The notes under the pieces were generated by a model, which saw nothing but the letters and a program-made list of their open reading frames with translations, had not been told where the DNA came from and ran no database searches. From Gammaproteobacteria bacterium (GTDB taxonomy: Bacteria; Pseudomonadota; Gammaproteobacteria; Legionellales; Legionellaceae), in assembly GCA_030147635.1 (NCBI GenBank), contig JASBUZ010000015.1, forward strand, positions 1 through 64,000: DNA of 64,000 bases. Direction: 5' to 3'. Position numbers and translations under genes: made by a program. Below, one piece after another: positions 9,464-17,626 of this stretch. Numbering within the stretch: the first letter of the stretch is position 1; every line of letters begins with the position of its first letter.

Positions 9464-9611
9464 TAGGGGCTGTTGACAATTCACCTGCCGCCTACGTTCC
9501 GCGACCCGCCACCTACGTTCCGCGACTTGTTCGCGGAATCCATGGACCCCGTGGACAAGCCACGGGGCGTAGGGTTTCGGAGGTAGCGTGGTAAATTGTC
9601 AACACGCCCTA
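9464..9611. mobile_element. MITE-like element, copy 1 (in the ndk leader)
   Basis: About 148 bases bounded by TA on both sides and by imperfect terminal inverted repeats: GGGGCTGTTGACAATTCACC on the left, and on the right the reverse complement of GGGCGTGTTGACAATTTACC. The interior has two hairpins. One stem is TTCCGCGA/TCGCGGAA with loop CTTGT; the other is CCCCGTGG/CCACGGGG with loop ACAAG. A second copy is at 29703-29840. The left half repeats the unit CCTACGTTCCGCGAC. There is no coding capacity. The TA borders fit IS630/Tc1 or some IS5-group elements as the parent (inference). Confidence 0.75.
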
Positions 9612-9658
9612 AATTTATAAAAAATTTACAAAAAGCTTAAAATCCATAAGAAGCGCGG

Positions 9659-9689
9659 ATTATACACGAATCAGGTGTGATTAAGCCAA
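9659..9689 (-). promoter_or_regulatory. Probable sigma70 promoter of ndk
   Basis: On the minus strand a perfect TATAAT (-10, plus coordinates 9659-9664) is followed by the usual CCGCGC start region. A TTGGCT lies 19 bases upstream (9684-9689), a slightly long spacer. Transcription would start near 9650 and run through the MITE-like hairpins before reaching the ndk ATG at 9448. Confidence 0.6.
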
Positions 9690-9762
9690 TTTTTCCAAAG
9701 CTTTTCCTAAAAAGCTGTCTATACTTAATTTTACCTATTCGTTTCAGAAGTGAGTTCGACAC

Positions 9763-10008
9763 ATGGCTAAGTCTCAGTATGGCTTTTTTGAAACCGTCAT
9801 CAGCGACCCAGAAGTCAGTGAAAAAATGACTGAGCTGTATCGCATCACACATGAGAACTACGAAGCAAGAATTGCAAAAGTAGAGGAAATTTTAAAAGCC
9901 GTAGATGGCAATCCAAACCAAGCCAGCATCAAGTTCAAACTCGAACTCATGCTACACAACATCCATGAAGAACAAGACGAAGCACATTCTAAAAAGAACA
10001 TGCGTTAG
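9763..10008 (+). CDS. Small conserved-looking protein of unknown function
   Basis: An 81-residue soluble, charged protein (MAKSQYGFFETVISDPEV at the start) predicted to be almost all helical, with no signal peptide, membrane segment or metal motif. An AAGTGAG ribosome-binding site lies 8-14 bases upstream. Its end overlaps the pyrD stop by 20 bases on the opposite strand. The sequence looks like a genuine protein rather than a shadow, since it starts in intergenic DNA and has normal composition. I do not recognise the family. Confidence 0.65.
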   Translation: MAKSQYGFFETVISDPEVSEKMTELYRITHENYEARIAKVEEILKAVDGNPNQASIKFKLELMLHNIHEEQDEAHSKKNMR

Positions 10009-10987
10009 CAGCACGTGTAATGAGGCTTGGGCCTTCATACACAAGCCCCGAATACAACTGAACCAAGGAAGCACCTGCCTCAAGGCGGGCAGCCGCTTCC
10101 TTAGGACTATCTATTCCACCTGAGGCTATCAACGTTAAATCATCACCAACCACTTGCTTGGCTAACTGCAAACACTGCATAGCACGTACCTTAAGTGGTG
10201 CACCACTCACCCCTCCTAGCTCTTTTTCGAAACGCGTTCCCTGAAAGCCAGCACGGGAAACTGTAGTATTGGTCAGAATCATACCGTCCAAACCCACGGT
10301 CACCAGCCCTTCAGCCATCCCCTGAATTGCTGCATCTGATTCATCTGGTGACACTTTTACAACAATTGGAACATGTTGCCCATGCTCGTCTTGTAACGCA
10401 CTTCGCGCACTCACTAAGGCTTGAACCAGCTCAGTAAAGGCTGCCTTATGATGCAATGCCCTCAAGCCAGGCGTATTAGGTGATGAAATATTCACAGCCA
10501 CATAATCTACATGTGGATAAACTTTCTTCAGGCAATATTCATAATCCAACCACACACGCTCTGGAAGTGTATTTTTATTGGGACCAATACTGACTCCCAG
10601 CACCCCGCCAAATGAAACTTTTTTAAGGTTCTCGACTAAATTATCCACGCCTGCATTATTGAACCCCATACGATTTACAAGTGCCTGCAGTTCTGGCGCC
10701 CGAAAAAGTCTAGGCTTAGGATTGCCAGATTGTGGTCTTGGGGTCACCGTTCCAAGCTCAATACTTGCAAAACCAAGCTTCGTGAGTGCATTTAAATACT
10801 TACCATCTTTATCAAATCCAGCAGCGAGGCCAATTGGATGCTTATACTCAAGCCCCATAGCCTGAACTGGATGTGCCTCTGGTTTTTCAAAACAAAATTC
10901 TGGCACAAACTTCAGTATTTTCAGCGTCATATCATGTGTCCACTCTGCACTGAATAAACTGGTTACCCCTCGGAAAATGCTGTACAT
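9989..10987 (-). CDS. pyrD: Dihydroorotate dehydrogenase, class 2 (quinone)
   Basis: Membrane-associated flavoenzyme oxidising dihydroorotate to orotate for pyrimidine synthesis, passing electrons to quinone. The N-terminal amphipathic helix region (MYSIFRGVTSLFSAEWTHD) is that of class 2 enzymes. The FMN-binding stretch GLAAGFDKDGKYL and the catalytic-serine loop NISSPNTPGLR are intact, and VKVSPDES follows. The start at 10987 matches the E. coli N-terminus, although the upstream GGGGGAGG is very close to the ATG. A GTG at 11008 is an alternative. Confidence 0.95.
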   Translation of the reverse strand: MYSIFRGVTSLFSAEWTHDMTLKILKFVPEFCFEKPEAHPVQAMGLEYKHPIGLAAGFDKDGKYLNALTKLGFASIELGTVTPRPQSGNPKPRLFRAPELQALVNRMGFNNAGVDNLVENLKKVSFGGVLGVSIGPNKNTLPERVWLDYEYCLKKVYPHVDYVAVNISSPNTPGLRALHHKAAFTELVQALVSARSALQDEHGQHVPIVVKVSPDESDAAIQGMAEGLVTVGLDGMILTNTTVSRAGFQGTRFEKELGGVSGAPLKVRAMQCLQLAKQVVGDDLTLIASGGIDSPKEAAARLEAGASLVQLYSGLVYEGPSLITRAANACSF

Positions 10988-11067
10988 GCCTCCCCCATCA
11001 AAACCCACACTAATTTATGTTATATTATCTGTACTTAATTTAACAAAATTATAGAAGAGGATACATC

Positions 11068-11766
11068 ATGCACGCTTACACCGTCGCATCCTGCTACTTG
11101 TTCACACCACTTGAAAAGCTAGATGCATTAAAATCCATTTTTTTAAAAGCGATGAAACGTCACCAAATTCTTGGTACTTTCATCTTGGCCTCAGAAGGCT
11201 TAAATGCGGGCTTTGCCGGCACACCTGAAAATATCCAAAACTTCTATGACTTTCTAAGAGGTGATGAGCGCTTTAAAAGCTTAGAGTTTAAAGAAACCTA
11301 CACCGACATCATGCCCTTCGAGCGCAGAAAGGTGAAACTGCGTGAAGAAATCGTAACGCTTGGCATACCAGGCATCACAGCACTCAAAACACGAGAAACT
11401 CACCTCTCACCTGAAGCATGGAACGAACTCTTAGACGATCCAGACACTGTCGTTATCGATGCTCGAAACGACTACGAATTTGCAATCGGAAAATTCAGAG
11501 GCGCCATCGATCCAAATATTAAAACCTTCCGTGATTTTCCTGAGTATATTAAAAAAAACCTACTCGATAAAAAGAAAACAAAGCTTGCTACCTACTGTAC
11601 CGGCGGCATTCGTTGTGAAAAATCAACGGCCTACTTCCAAAGCCTCGGCTTTGAAAAAGTGTACCAACTCGATGGCGGCATTTTAAATTACATCGAGAAA
11701 ATGCCAAAAGAAAAATCTTATTGGGAAGGTGATTGCTTTGTGTTTGATGATAGGGTTTCTGTTTAA
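11068..11766 (+). CDS. trhO: tRNA uridine(34) hydroxylase TrhO (YceA-type rhodanese)
   Basis: Hydroxylates U34 of several tRNAs in an oxygen-dependent step. The protein has an N-terminal acylphosphatase-like UPF0176 domain (about 1-110) and a C-terminal rhodanese domain with the active-site loop YCTGGIRCEKS. The length of 232 residues is a little short for the family but complete. An AGAGGA site precedes the ATG. It is divergent from pyrD and its stop overlaps the galE stop by 4 bases. Confidence 0.92.
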   Translation: MHAYTVASCYLFTPLEKLDALKSIFLKAMKRHQILGTFILASEGLNAGFAGTPENIQNFYDFLRGDERFKSLEFKETYTDIMPFERRKVKLREEIVTLGIPGITALKTRETHLSPEAWNELLDDPDTVVIDARNDYEFAIGKFRGAIDPNIKTFRDFPEYIKKNLLDKKKTKLATYCTGGIRCEKSTAYFQSLGFEKVYQLDGGILNYIEKMPKEKSYWEGDCFVFDDRVSV

Positions 11767-12758
11767 ACCCACACATCCCCCACAATCCTATCCAAATCAC
11801 GGGTAGGCTTCCAATTAAGTTCTGATAAAGCCCGCTCGGCATTGGCATAAACGGCCATTAAGTCCCCAGGACGCCGAGCTTCATGCTTCACCGACAACTC
11901 CACACCATTCACGACCTCAAACCGCTTCACCATTTCAAGTACGGTATAACCCTTACTATTTCCCAAATTAAAAACACGAGCGCCTTCATGATGCTCCATA
12001 AAATGCAGTGCCTTAAGATGCGCCTCGACTAAGTCTGACACATGGATGAAGTCACGAATCGTTGTTCCATCACGGGTTTCATAATCATCTCCATAAATTG
12101 GCAAATACTCTTTTTGGCCACGTGCCACTTTTAAAATCGCAGACAATAAACTCGTATCTTTGTCAGCCAATAAAATTGAAGTCAAAGCACCTGAGCTGTC
12201 GGCCCCTGCTACATTGAAATAACGCAGTGTGACTGAGCGAAGCTCAGGGTGAGCTGCCACACAATCAGCAAGCACCACTTCTGTCATGTGCTTACTTTTA
12301 CCATAAGGTGTTACTGGTGCTATCTCGCTGTCTTCCAGACAAGGCTGGGCAGCATCAGGTGAGTATACTGCAGCAGTGGATGAAAACACTATGTGGTGCA
12401 CACCAGCACGGTGCATCTCCTCCAGAAGCACCAAGCTACCAGTAAAATTATTGTTGTAGTATAAAAATGGCTTATCCAAAGAACCAGATGCATTCTTTAA
12501 AGCCGCAAAATGAACCACAGCATCAATTTTATTCTGTTTTTGAAACATTGCCGCAACAGCAGCTCTATCACGCGTATCAATATTAAAAAAATCAATCCGA
12601 GTGGACGATTTAGCCTGGGTTGAAATAGCATCAAGCATCACTTTAGAAATATCGGTCTTCGCATTATCAAGCAATACCAAAGTATGCCCTTGCTCCAATG
12701 CACTGAAACAAAAGTGACTCCCGATATACCCTAAAGCACCGGTAACCAGTATATGCAT
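11763..12758 (-). CDS. galE: UDP-glucose 4-epimerase
   Basis: Interconverts UDP-glucose and UDP-galactose (or the N-acetyl forms). The NAD-binding motif GALGYIGSHF is at the N-terminus. The catalytic Ser/Tyr-x3-Lys pair appears as FSSTAAVYS and YGKSKHMTE. At 331 residues it is normal. It starts 14 bases after the HlyD-like gene, as the last gene of the polysaccharide operon 16529-11763, so it probably supplies the sugar nucleotide for the synthase encoded upstream (inference). Confidence 0.93.
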   Translation of the reverse strand: MHILVTGALGYIGSHFCFSALEQGHTLVLLDNAKTDISKVMLDAISTQAKSSTRIDFFNIDTRDRAAVAAMFQKQNKIDAVVHFAALKNASGSLDKPFLYYNNNFTGSLVLLEEMHRAGVHHIVFSSTAAVYSPDAAQPCLEDSEIAPVTPYGKSKHMTEVVLADCVAAHPELRSVTLRYFNVAGADSSGALTSILLADKDTSLLSAILKVARGQKEYLPIYGDDYETRDGTTIRDFIHVSDLVEAHLKALHFMEHHEGARVFNLGNSKGYTVLEMVKRFEVVNGVELSVKHEARRPGDLMAVYANAERALSELNWKPTRDLDRIVGDVWV

Positions 12759-12772
12759 ACTGTATCTCCCTT

Positions 12773-13810
12773 TTAATCGATGGTTATTTCTACAGGTAAA
12801 CCAAATACACGATACTTCTTAGGAATTTCTTCTTTAAATTTAACCATTGCAATTAACTTGTTTTCCCGGGTTGCTAGGGGATTTTGAAAGCTAAGTGGTG
12901 TTTTATCAGCATAATTGGGTACATCCACAATTTCCCCTTTTGCCGTAAAGTGATCGGGAAACTCCATGGTCACTGTAATCCCTGGCTGGACCTCTTCTGC
13001 TTCTTTCGGATCGATAAAAGCAACGACATGTAAGTTGTTTTTAGTGACGATATCGATAATATCTTGTCCAGCAGGTAAAAACTCTCCAGGGTGCACCTCA
13101 ATGACCTTTACAGCCCCCTTCGCCGGAGACTTAATCAAAAAACATTGCTTCTTAATTTCAGCTTGTTCAATTTTATTATTCACCTCTTCTAGCTTGCGCT
13201 TATAATTTACTTCAACCATAAGGTCATTTTCCAAAACAACTTGCTTAATTTGGTGCTTTAGTTGTGCATAAGCCTCTTTCGCTGCAATCACATTTTTGCG
13301 GGCTTGCTCAAGTTCTATAGAAGATATATGACCATTTGCTTTAAAATACTTCGCAAATCTCTCATAGACTAGTTGGCTGGATTGAATATCCTTCTCTAAA
13401 GTCGCTAAATGCTCTCTTAATGACTCAGTTGACTTTTGATTGAGATTTGCAATCTGCTGATTCATTCGTTGACGTTCCTGCTTTAAATAATTTAGTTCTG
13501 CATCCAGTTGGGGGGAAGTAAATTGTAACAACTGTTGTTCAGCTTCTATATGTTGCCCTTCTTTGACATACAGTTTTTCAACATAACCTGCATCAGGTGC
13601 TCGAATCTTAATAGTATCGAAGGTCACAACACCTTGAAACTCAGCAAGCACGGTCTCATCTAGGAGCATATATATCAAATAAAACAAGGGGATACTAATA
13701 ATGGCAACAATCATCAGCCAGCGCAGTTTTGGTGGGGTGCGCTTGCCTTGCCCGTAGTCTTTAACGATCTCTTTCTCATCCAGGTGACTACGCTTTAAAG
13801 TAATTGCCAT
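12773..13810 (-). CDS. HlyD-family membrane-fusion/periplasmic adaptor protein
   Basis: One N-terminal membrane helix (about 31-49, LMIVAIISIPLFYLIYML) is followed by a barrel-sandwich/biotinyl-lipoyl half (IRAPDAGYVEKLYVKEGQHIEA). A long coiled-coil hairpin (about 105-215) and the second half (IKSPAKGAVKVIEVHPGEFLPAGQD) come next. This is the layout of HlyD/EmrA-type adaptors and of Alg44-like polysaccharide secretion proteins, but no PilZ domain is visible. It sits between the GT2 synthase and galE with 14-base gaps, so it most likely helps move the polysaccharide across the periplasm (inference). Confidence 0.85.
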   Translation of the reverse strand: MAITLKRSHLDEKEIVKDYGQGKRTPPKLRWLMIVAIISIPLFYLIYMLLDETVLAEFQGVVTFDTIKIRAPDAGYVEKLYVKEGQHIEAEQQLLQFTSPQLDAELNYLKQERQRMNQQIANLNQKSTESLREHLATLEKDIQSSQLVYERFAKYFKANGHISSIELEQARKNVIAAKEAYAQLKHQIKQVVLENDLMVEVNYKRKLEEVNNKIEQAEIKKQCFLIKSPAKGAVKVIEVHPGEFLPAGQDIIDIVTKNNLHVVAFIDPKEAEEVQPGITVTMEFPDHFTAKGEIVDVPNYADKTPLSFQNPLATRENKLIAMVKFKEEIPKKYRVFGLPVEITID

Positions 13811-13824
13811 GTACTATATCCAAA

Positions 13825-15153
13825 TCATTTGGTTTTTCGAATCACCCACCAAGGGGCCATAGATGAATCATTGTGCCCTTTGAACAGTATCTCATTCATA
13901 ATAAAGAAAAATGCCATAAAGCGCATCACCAGATTATACCCAGGATTTAAAATCAGCCATCCTATAAAACGACTATCATCTTTAGGACGCTCCGAGACCA
14001 AAAGTAAAAACAAAAAGAACATAACAACTGTGACACATAAGTAATAAAAATAAAGCATTAAAAACATTGCTAAAATGGCATGCAGAGGAAACTGAATAAA
14101 AATAAGCGTGGTGTAACATAACACAACAAAAGGCAGAATCAGCTGAAAATAAAGCCCATACCACGTGATAAAAATAAGTTTTTTAGCCGACATCAGTTTC
14201 GTACTAAATAACCTCCAATGACGCGACACATAGATGTAATATAAATCACCATCCCACCTGACCCTCTGCTTTAAAAGCCCCATGAAGGTTTGGGGAGATT
14301 CAGTCCAAGATACAGCATACGGCTCATGAATCATCTTAAGCCAAGGATAGCGACTCAGATAACTATGCATGCGAAGTGTTAAATCTAAATCCTCCGCGGT
14401 TCCATTTAACCACCCTCCAATTTGTTTAACAAAAGAAGTCCTAAAAATACCAAATGCTCCCGAAATATTATTAATAACACCAAGCTCTGTTAAGCCAAAC
14501 CGAGCCAACTGAATGCTCATCATATATTCCAAAGCCTGCATACGAGTGGTAATTGAATCAAATTGATTTCTTACTCGGACTGCACCTGAAACAACGACCA
14601 CATGTGGATCTCTAAAATGCTTTGCTGCATGTGCAATCGTTGTATTATCAATAGAGGTATCTGCGTCCATCATTACCAGCATTTCGCCTCGAGCTACTCT
14701 AAGCCCTAAATTCATTGAGCTTGCATGCCCACCACGCGCCACTTTTTTTATCACCTTAAATTGTCTATCCACTCCATTATGAAATTGTTTAGCAATATTT
14801 TCGGCAAGTTTCACCGTCACACGATTTTCTGCTGCATTGTCCACAATAATCAAAACCTCAATCACACCCTCGTAGATTTGCTCCCCAATTGATCTAAACG
14901 TCACCATAAGCTCATCGTACGTTTCGTTATAAGCGGTCACAACAACACTCACAAGTGGTGTATAACTTTCCCGAAGTCCTTTTTGCCGATGTAAAATAAG
15001 CCAGCCTTTAATGCTATAAGCAACCGTCGTAAGATAAAATGGCATTTCCAGAAACAATACAAAAGGGAAGTAATACAAAAAAAGATTAATAATTTTGCCT
15101 GACTTAAAAATGGAAACAACGTAATGCTCGATCCCATAAAATAAATCAATCAT
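13825..15153 (-). CDS. Membrane GT2 polysaccharide synthase
   Basis: Processive family-2 glycosyltransferase of the cellulose/PNAG/hyaluronan synthase type. A membrane segment lies near the N-terminus (about 20-48). The GT-A core shows VSVVVTAYNET, the nucleotide-sugar motif MMDADTS, the catalytic acid in GTAEDLDL and the processivity motif QRVRW. At least three more membrane helices follow (about 325-430). It overlaps the upstream zinc-ribbon gene by ATGA. No PilZ domain is fused to it and no outer-membrane porin is next to it. The polymer made cannot be deduced, though galE in the operon suggests a galactose-type sugar. Confidence 0.9.
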   Translation of the reverse strand: MIDLFYGIEHYVVSIFKSGKIINLFLYYFPFVLFLEMPFYLTTVAYSIKGWLILHRQKGLRESYTPLVSVVVTAYNETYDELMVTFRSIGEQIYEGVIEVLIIVDNAAENRVTVKLAENIAKQFHNGVDRQFKVIKKVARGGHASSMNLGLRVARGEMLVMMDADTSIDNTTIAHAAKHFRDPHVVVVSGAVRVRNQFDSITTRMQALEYMMSIQLARFGLTELGVINNISGAFGIFRTSFVKQIGGWLNGTAEDLDLTLRMHSYLSRYPWLKMIHEPYAVSWTESPQTFMGLLKQRVRWDGDLYYIYVSRHWRLFSTKLMSAKKLIFITWYGLYFQLILPFVVLCYTTLIFIQFPLHAILAMFLMLYFYYLCVTVVMFFLFLLLVSERPKDDSRFIGWLILNPGYNLVMRFMAFFFIMNEILFKGHNDSSMAPWWVIRKTK

Positions 15154-16529
15154 AGATTCACCCGATTTAACATTTCGCTAATGAGTAAATCTTTATCTAA
15201 TTCACTCTCCAATATTTCGGCAGAAGATAAAAATCCAAATTTAATACTCAATGCCGGAGCATCTGGAACTGCGTTTTTGTCAAAGTCCTCAATACGCTCT
15301 TGAATGACTGAAATATGAGTCAAGTTTGTCATCGTGAGCAGACAAAAAAGCTTATCATCCTGTACACTGATCAAGTCCGTTTTTCTAAATAAGCTCCTTG
15401 CATTTTCGTAAAATAAAACCAATTGCTGTTCAGTCTTTAAAAAACCAATTTCATCAATCAGCTCATTAATATTTTCAACGAAAATAACCCCCGCAACAAA
15501 CTCTACTTCGGAGTGTCTTTGAGCAACTCGCATTTGCCACTGAACAATCAATTCCCATAGGTTAAAGTTGATCAACTCAAAAAAGGCTCCTAAATCAAGA
15601 GCTAGTTTCTGCAACTGATTTTTCGCAAACTCTTCTCCCTTACGAGTTAAGCTAAATGAATTTAACTTTCTTGTTCTTAAGCCTTCTGGCTTACCCGTGT
15701 TTTTACATACCAGACAAACACTTAACGTATTGGGCTCAAAAAAGCGATGCTGGCACTTCTCACAAATTTTATCTTCAATTGGTTTATCATAATCTATACC
15801 AATATGTTTGAGTGCAGTTTGGCAACGACTACATACAAGCTCCTGATGCCTCATAAACTCTTTTACTGGCCCAATATTTCCACAACTAAAACAGTGCACA
15901 AAAGGCTCAATATGCAAATCGACAGAATCGCAGTTTGGGCAGCAATTTTTAAAATTTAACAAACCACCCTCGCATTTCGGACAAACCTGTATTTCATTCT
16001 CAATGTCTACGGCTCTTAAATACTCACGCTTAACCAGTGCATTTAATACATACCAATGCTCGTTTGCGCTACCCTCGTGACTTAACGCCTCAACCAGCGG
16101 ATAAGAGAAACCATACGGGTTTTTGCAGGTTATTTTATGGGTGATCTGCTTGTTTTTTCTAGAAAATAAATAGCGACAAATAAAAACGTTAATATCTTGC
16201 CTTTCAACGTGCTGGCCATCGTTTTTTTCACAAGCTTCTATGCGCTCGCGAATTTGTTTGGCTTCATCATAGGCTTGCTCACTAAACTGCCCATCGACCA
16301 ACAGCTCGCATGTCTCAGGCACATCACCCCAAGAATAAAACGCTGTGTAACGATATTCGGATTTTTGACGTAACTGAATCAAGTCATCACAAGATGCATG
16401 CCCATCAAAATCAAAAATGACTAAAAAACAGCCTTCTTCAGGCAAAGCATCGATACTTGCAACCTGAGCAAGCCTTGGGTCAAGCGACTCAAGTTTCTTT
16501 GAGCTGAGCAAATACCCTTTCGCTTCCAT
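15150..16529 (-). CDS. Triple zinc-ribbon (TackOD1-like) protein, possible degenerate GGDEF
   Basis: A 459-residue cytoplasmic protein heading the polysaccharide operon. The central region has three Cys-pair ribbons: CPKC with CPNC, CFSC with CSRC, and CEKC with CLVC. This matches my memory of the TackOD1 output domain. The C-terminal 140 residues (VEFVAGVIFVENINELIDEIG, then IKFGFLSSAEI) look like a highly diverged nucleotide-cyclase fold without a GGDEF motif; that reading is tentative. The N-terminal region (FLVIFDFDGH) resembles a receiver-like or sensory fold. Coupling to the GT2 gene by an ATGA overlap suggests it regulates polysaccharide synthesis. Confidence 0.65.
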   Translation of the reverse strand: MEAKGYLLSSKKLESLDPRLAQVASIDALPEEGCFLVIFDFDGHASCDDLIQLRQKSEYRYTAFYSWGDVPETCELLVDGQFSEQAYDEAKQIRERIEACEKNDGQHVERQDINVFICRYLFSRKNKQITHKITCKNPYGFSYPLVEALSHEGSANEHWYVLNALVKREYLRAVDIENEIQVCPKCEGGLLNFKNCCPNCDSVDLHIEPFVHCFSCGNIGPVKEFMRHQELVCSRCQTALKHIGIDYDKPIEDKICEKCQHRFFEPNTLSVCLVCKNTGKPEGLRTRKLNSFSLTRKGEEFAKNQLQKLALDLGAFFELINFNLWELIVQWQMRVAQRHSEVEFVAGVIFVENINELIDEIGFLKTEQQLVLFYENARSLFRKTDLISVQDDKLFCLLTMTNLTHISVIQERIEDFDKNAVPDAPALSIKFGFLSSAEILESELDKDLLISEMLNRVNL

Positions 16530-16581
16530 CAGCCAAATATCCCTTTAGCTAACCTACATTAAGTACAAGTATAGCGGGCAT

Positions 16582-17484
16582 TTATAAGTTTTGCTGCCCC
16601 CCAAAGCCTGGTTTCATCAAACGAGGCAACCTTTTGCCAAATAAATGTATCATGAGACCGAATAAAATGAAGCATGCCGCAGTAATTTTCCAGCCTTGCA
16701 TGCCCTCGCCAAGCATAAAACTTGAGGCAAGCATACCAACCACTGGCACCAATAATGTGAAAGACACCACCATACTGACTGAATAGTTTCCTAAAAGCCA
16801 TGCCCAAAGCCCATAGCCGACCCAGGTCGAAATATACACAATATAAAATACTGACAAAGCACCATGCCAAGAAAGTGCATGCAAAGCGGTAAAAACTGCA
16901 CTTGGCCCATCCACAAAGCAAGAAGCTACCCAAAGCGGTGGAAAAGCAAGAAAGCTCGACCAAACGACAATCCCCATGCCTTTGGCTTTCCCCATTTTTT
17001 TGATACACGTGTTACCTGCACCCCAAGCCGTGGCACCTGCTAATAACCATAACAACCCACTCAAAGTAATATCACCACCCCCCAAATGCTCAACCACCAC
17101 CAAAACACCGGTGAATGCAAAACACGCCCCGATGATTTGCCATTGCGTTAAGCGTTCGCCCAGCAGCAAAGCCGCAAATAAGAAGCTTATAAAGACTTGA
17201 ATTTGCAAAAGTATAGAGGCAAGACCTGGTGTAATCCCTGCTTTCATCCCCAAAAATAAAAACGCAAACTGGAGGGCAAATGTCAGAAAGCTGTAGAGTG
17301 CTAGCCAGCCAAAATGCACGTCCGGGCGCTTCACAAAAAAGATAAGCGGAGTGCCCGATAAGAAAAATCGAATCGCACACAGGGCAAGCGGAGGAATTTC
17401 TGTAATTGCTACTTGTACAAAAATAAAATTACAGCCCCAAATAATGGCCACTAAAACGCCAAACAGGATATGCTTAAACTGCAT
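16582..17484 (-). CDS. EamA/DMT-family inner-membrane exporter
   Basis: A 300-residue protein with about ten hydrophobic helices in two five-helix halves, the EamA/RhaT drug/metabolite transporter layout. The first half begins ILFGVLVAIIWGCNFIFVQVA and the second AGATAWGAGNTCIKKMG; the W-G-x-N signature near the start of each half is typical. Close relatives include amino-acid and metabolite exporters such as EamA. The substrate is unknown. It is divergent from hisC with a 142-base gap. Confidence 0.88.
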   Translation of the reverse strand: MQFKHILFGVLVAIIWGCNFIFVQVAITEIPPLALCAIRFFLSGTPLIFFVKRPDVHFGWLALYSFLTFALQFAFLFLGMKAGITPGLASILLQIQVFISFLFAALLLGERLTQWQIIGACFAFTGVLVVVEHLGGGDITLSGLLWLLAGATAWGAGNTCIKKMGKAKGMGIVVWSSFLAFPPLWVASCFVDGPSAVFTALHALSWHGALSVFYIVYISTWVGYGLWAWLLGNYSVSMVVSFTLLVPVVGMLASSFMLGEGMQGWKITAACFILFGLMIHLFGKRLPRLMKPGFGGQQNL

Positions 17485-17567
17485 CTTATCACCCGAAGTT
17501 CGCTAAAAATTTGAGAGTCATTTCCAACACCACTCTCAAAGCATAGTTCAATTATGAATTAATGCAC

Positions 17568-17595
17568 TTGACAGCTTTTCCCACTCGGCTAAGAT
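17568..17595 (+). promoter_or_regulatory. Sigma70 promoter of hisC-phhB
   Basis: A perfect TTGACA (17568-17573) and TAAGAT (17590-17595) are separated by 16 bases. Transcription would begin about 25 bases before the hisC ATG at 17627, whose ribosome-binding site is the AGGAAG at about 17613. Confidence 0.65.
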
Positions 17596-17626
17596 AAGGC
17601 GTCTTAAAAAATGCAGGAAGCACACC

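Noticed and set aside
9905..10123. Open frame overlapping the small gene and the pyrD end
   Set aside because: It lies almost wholly inside two better-supported genes, has no ribosome-binding site and has a composition unlike protein.
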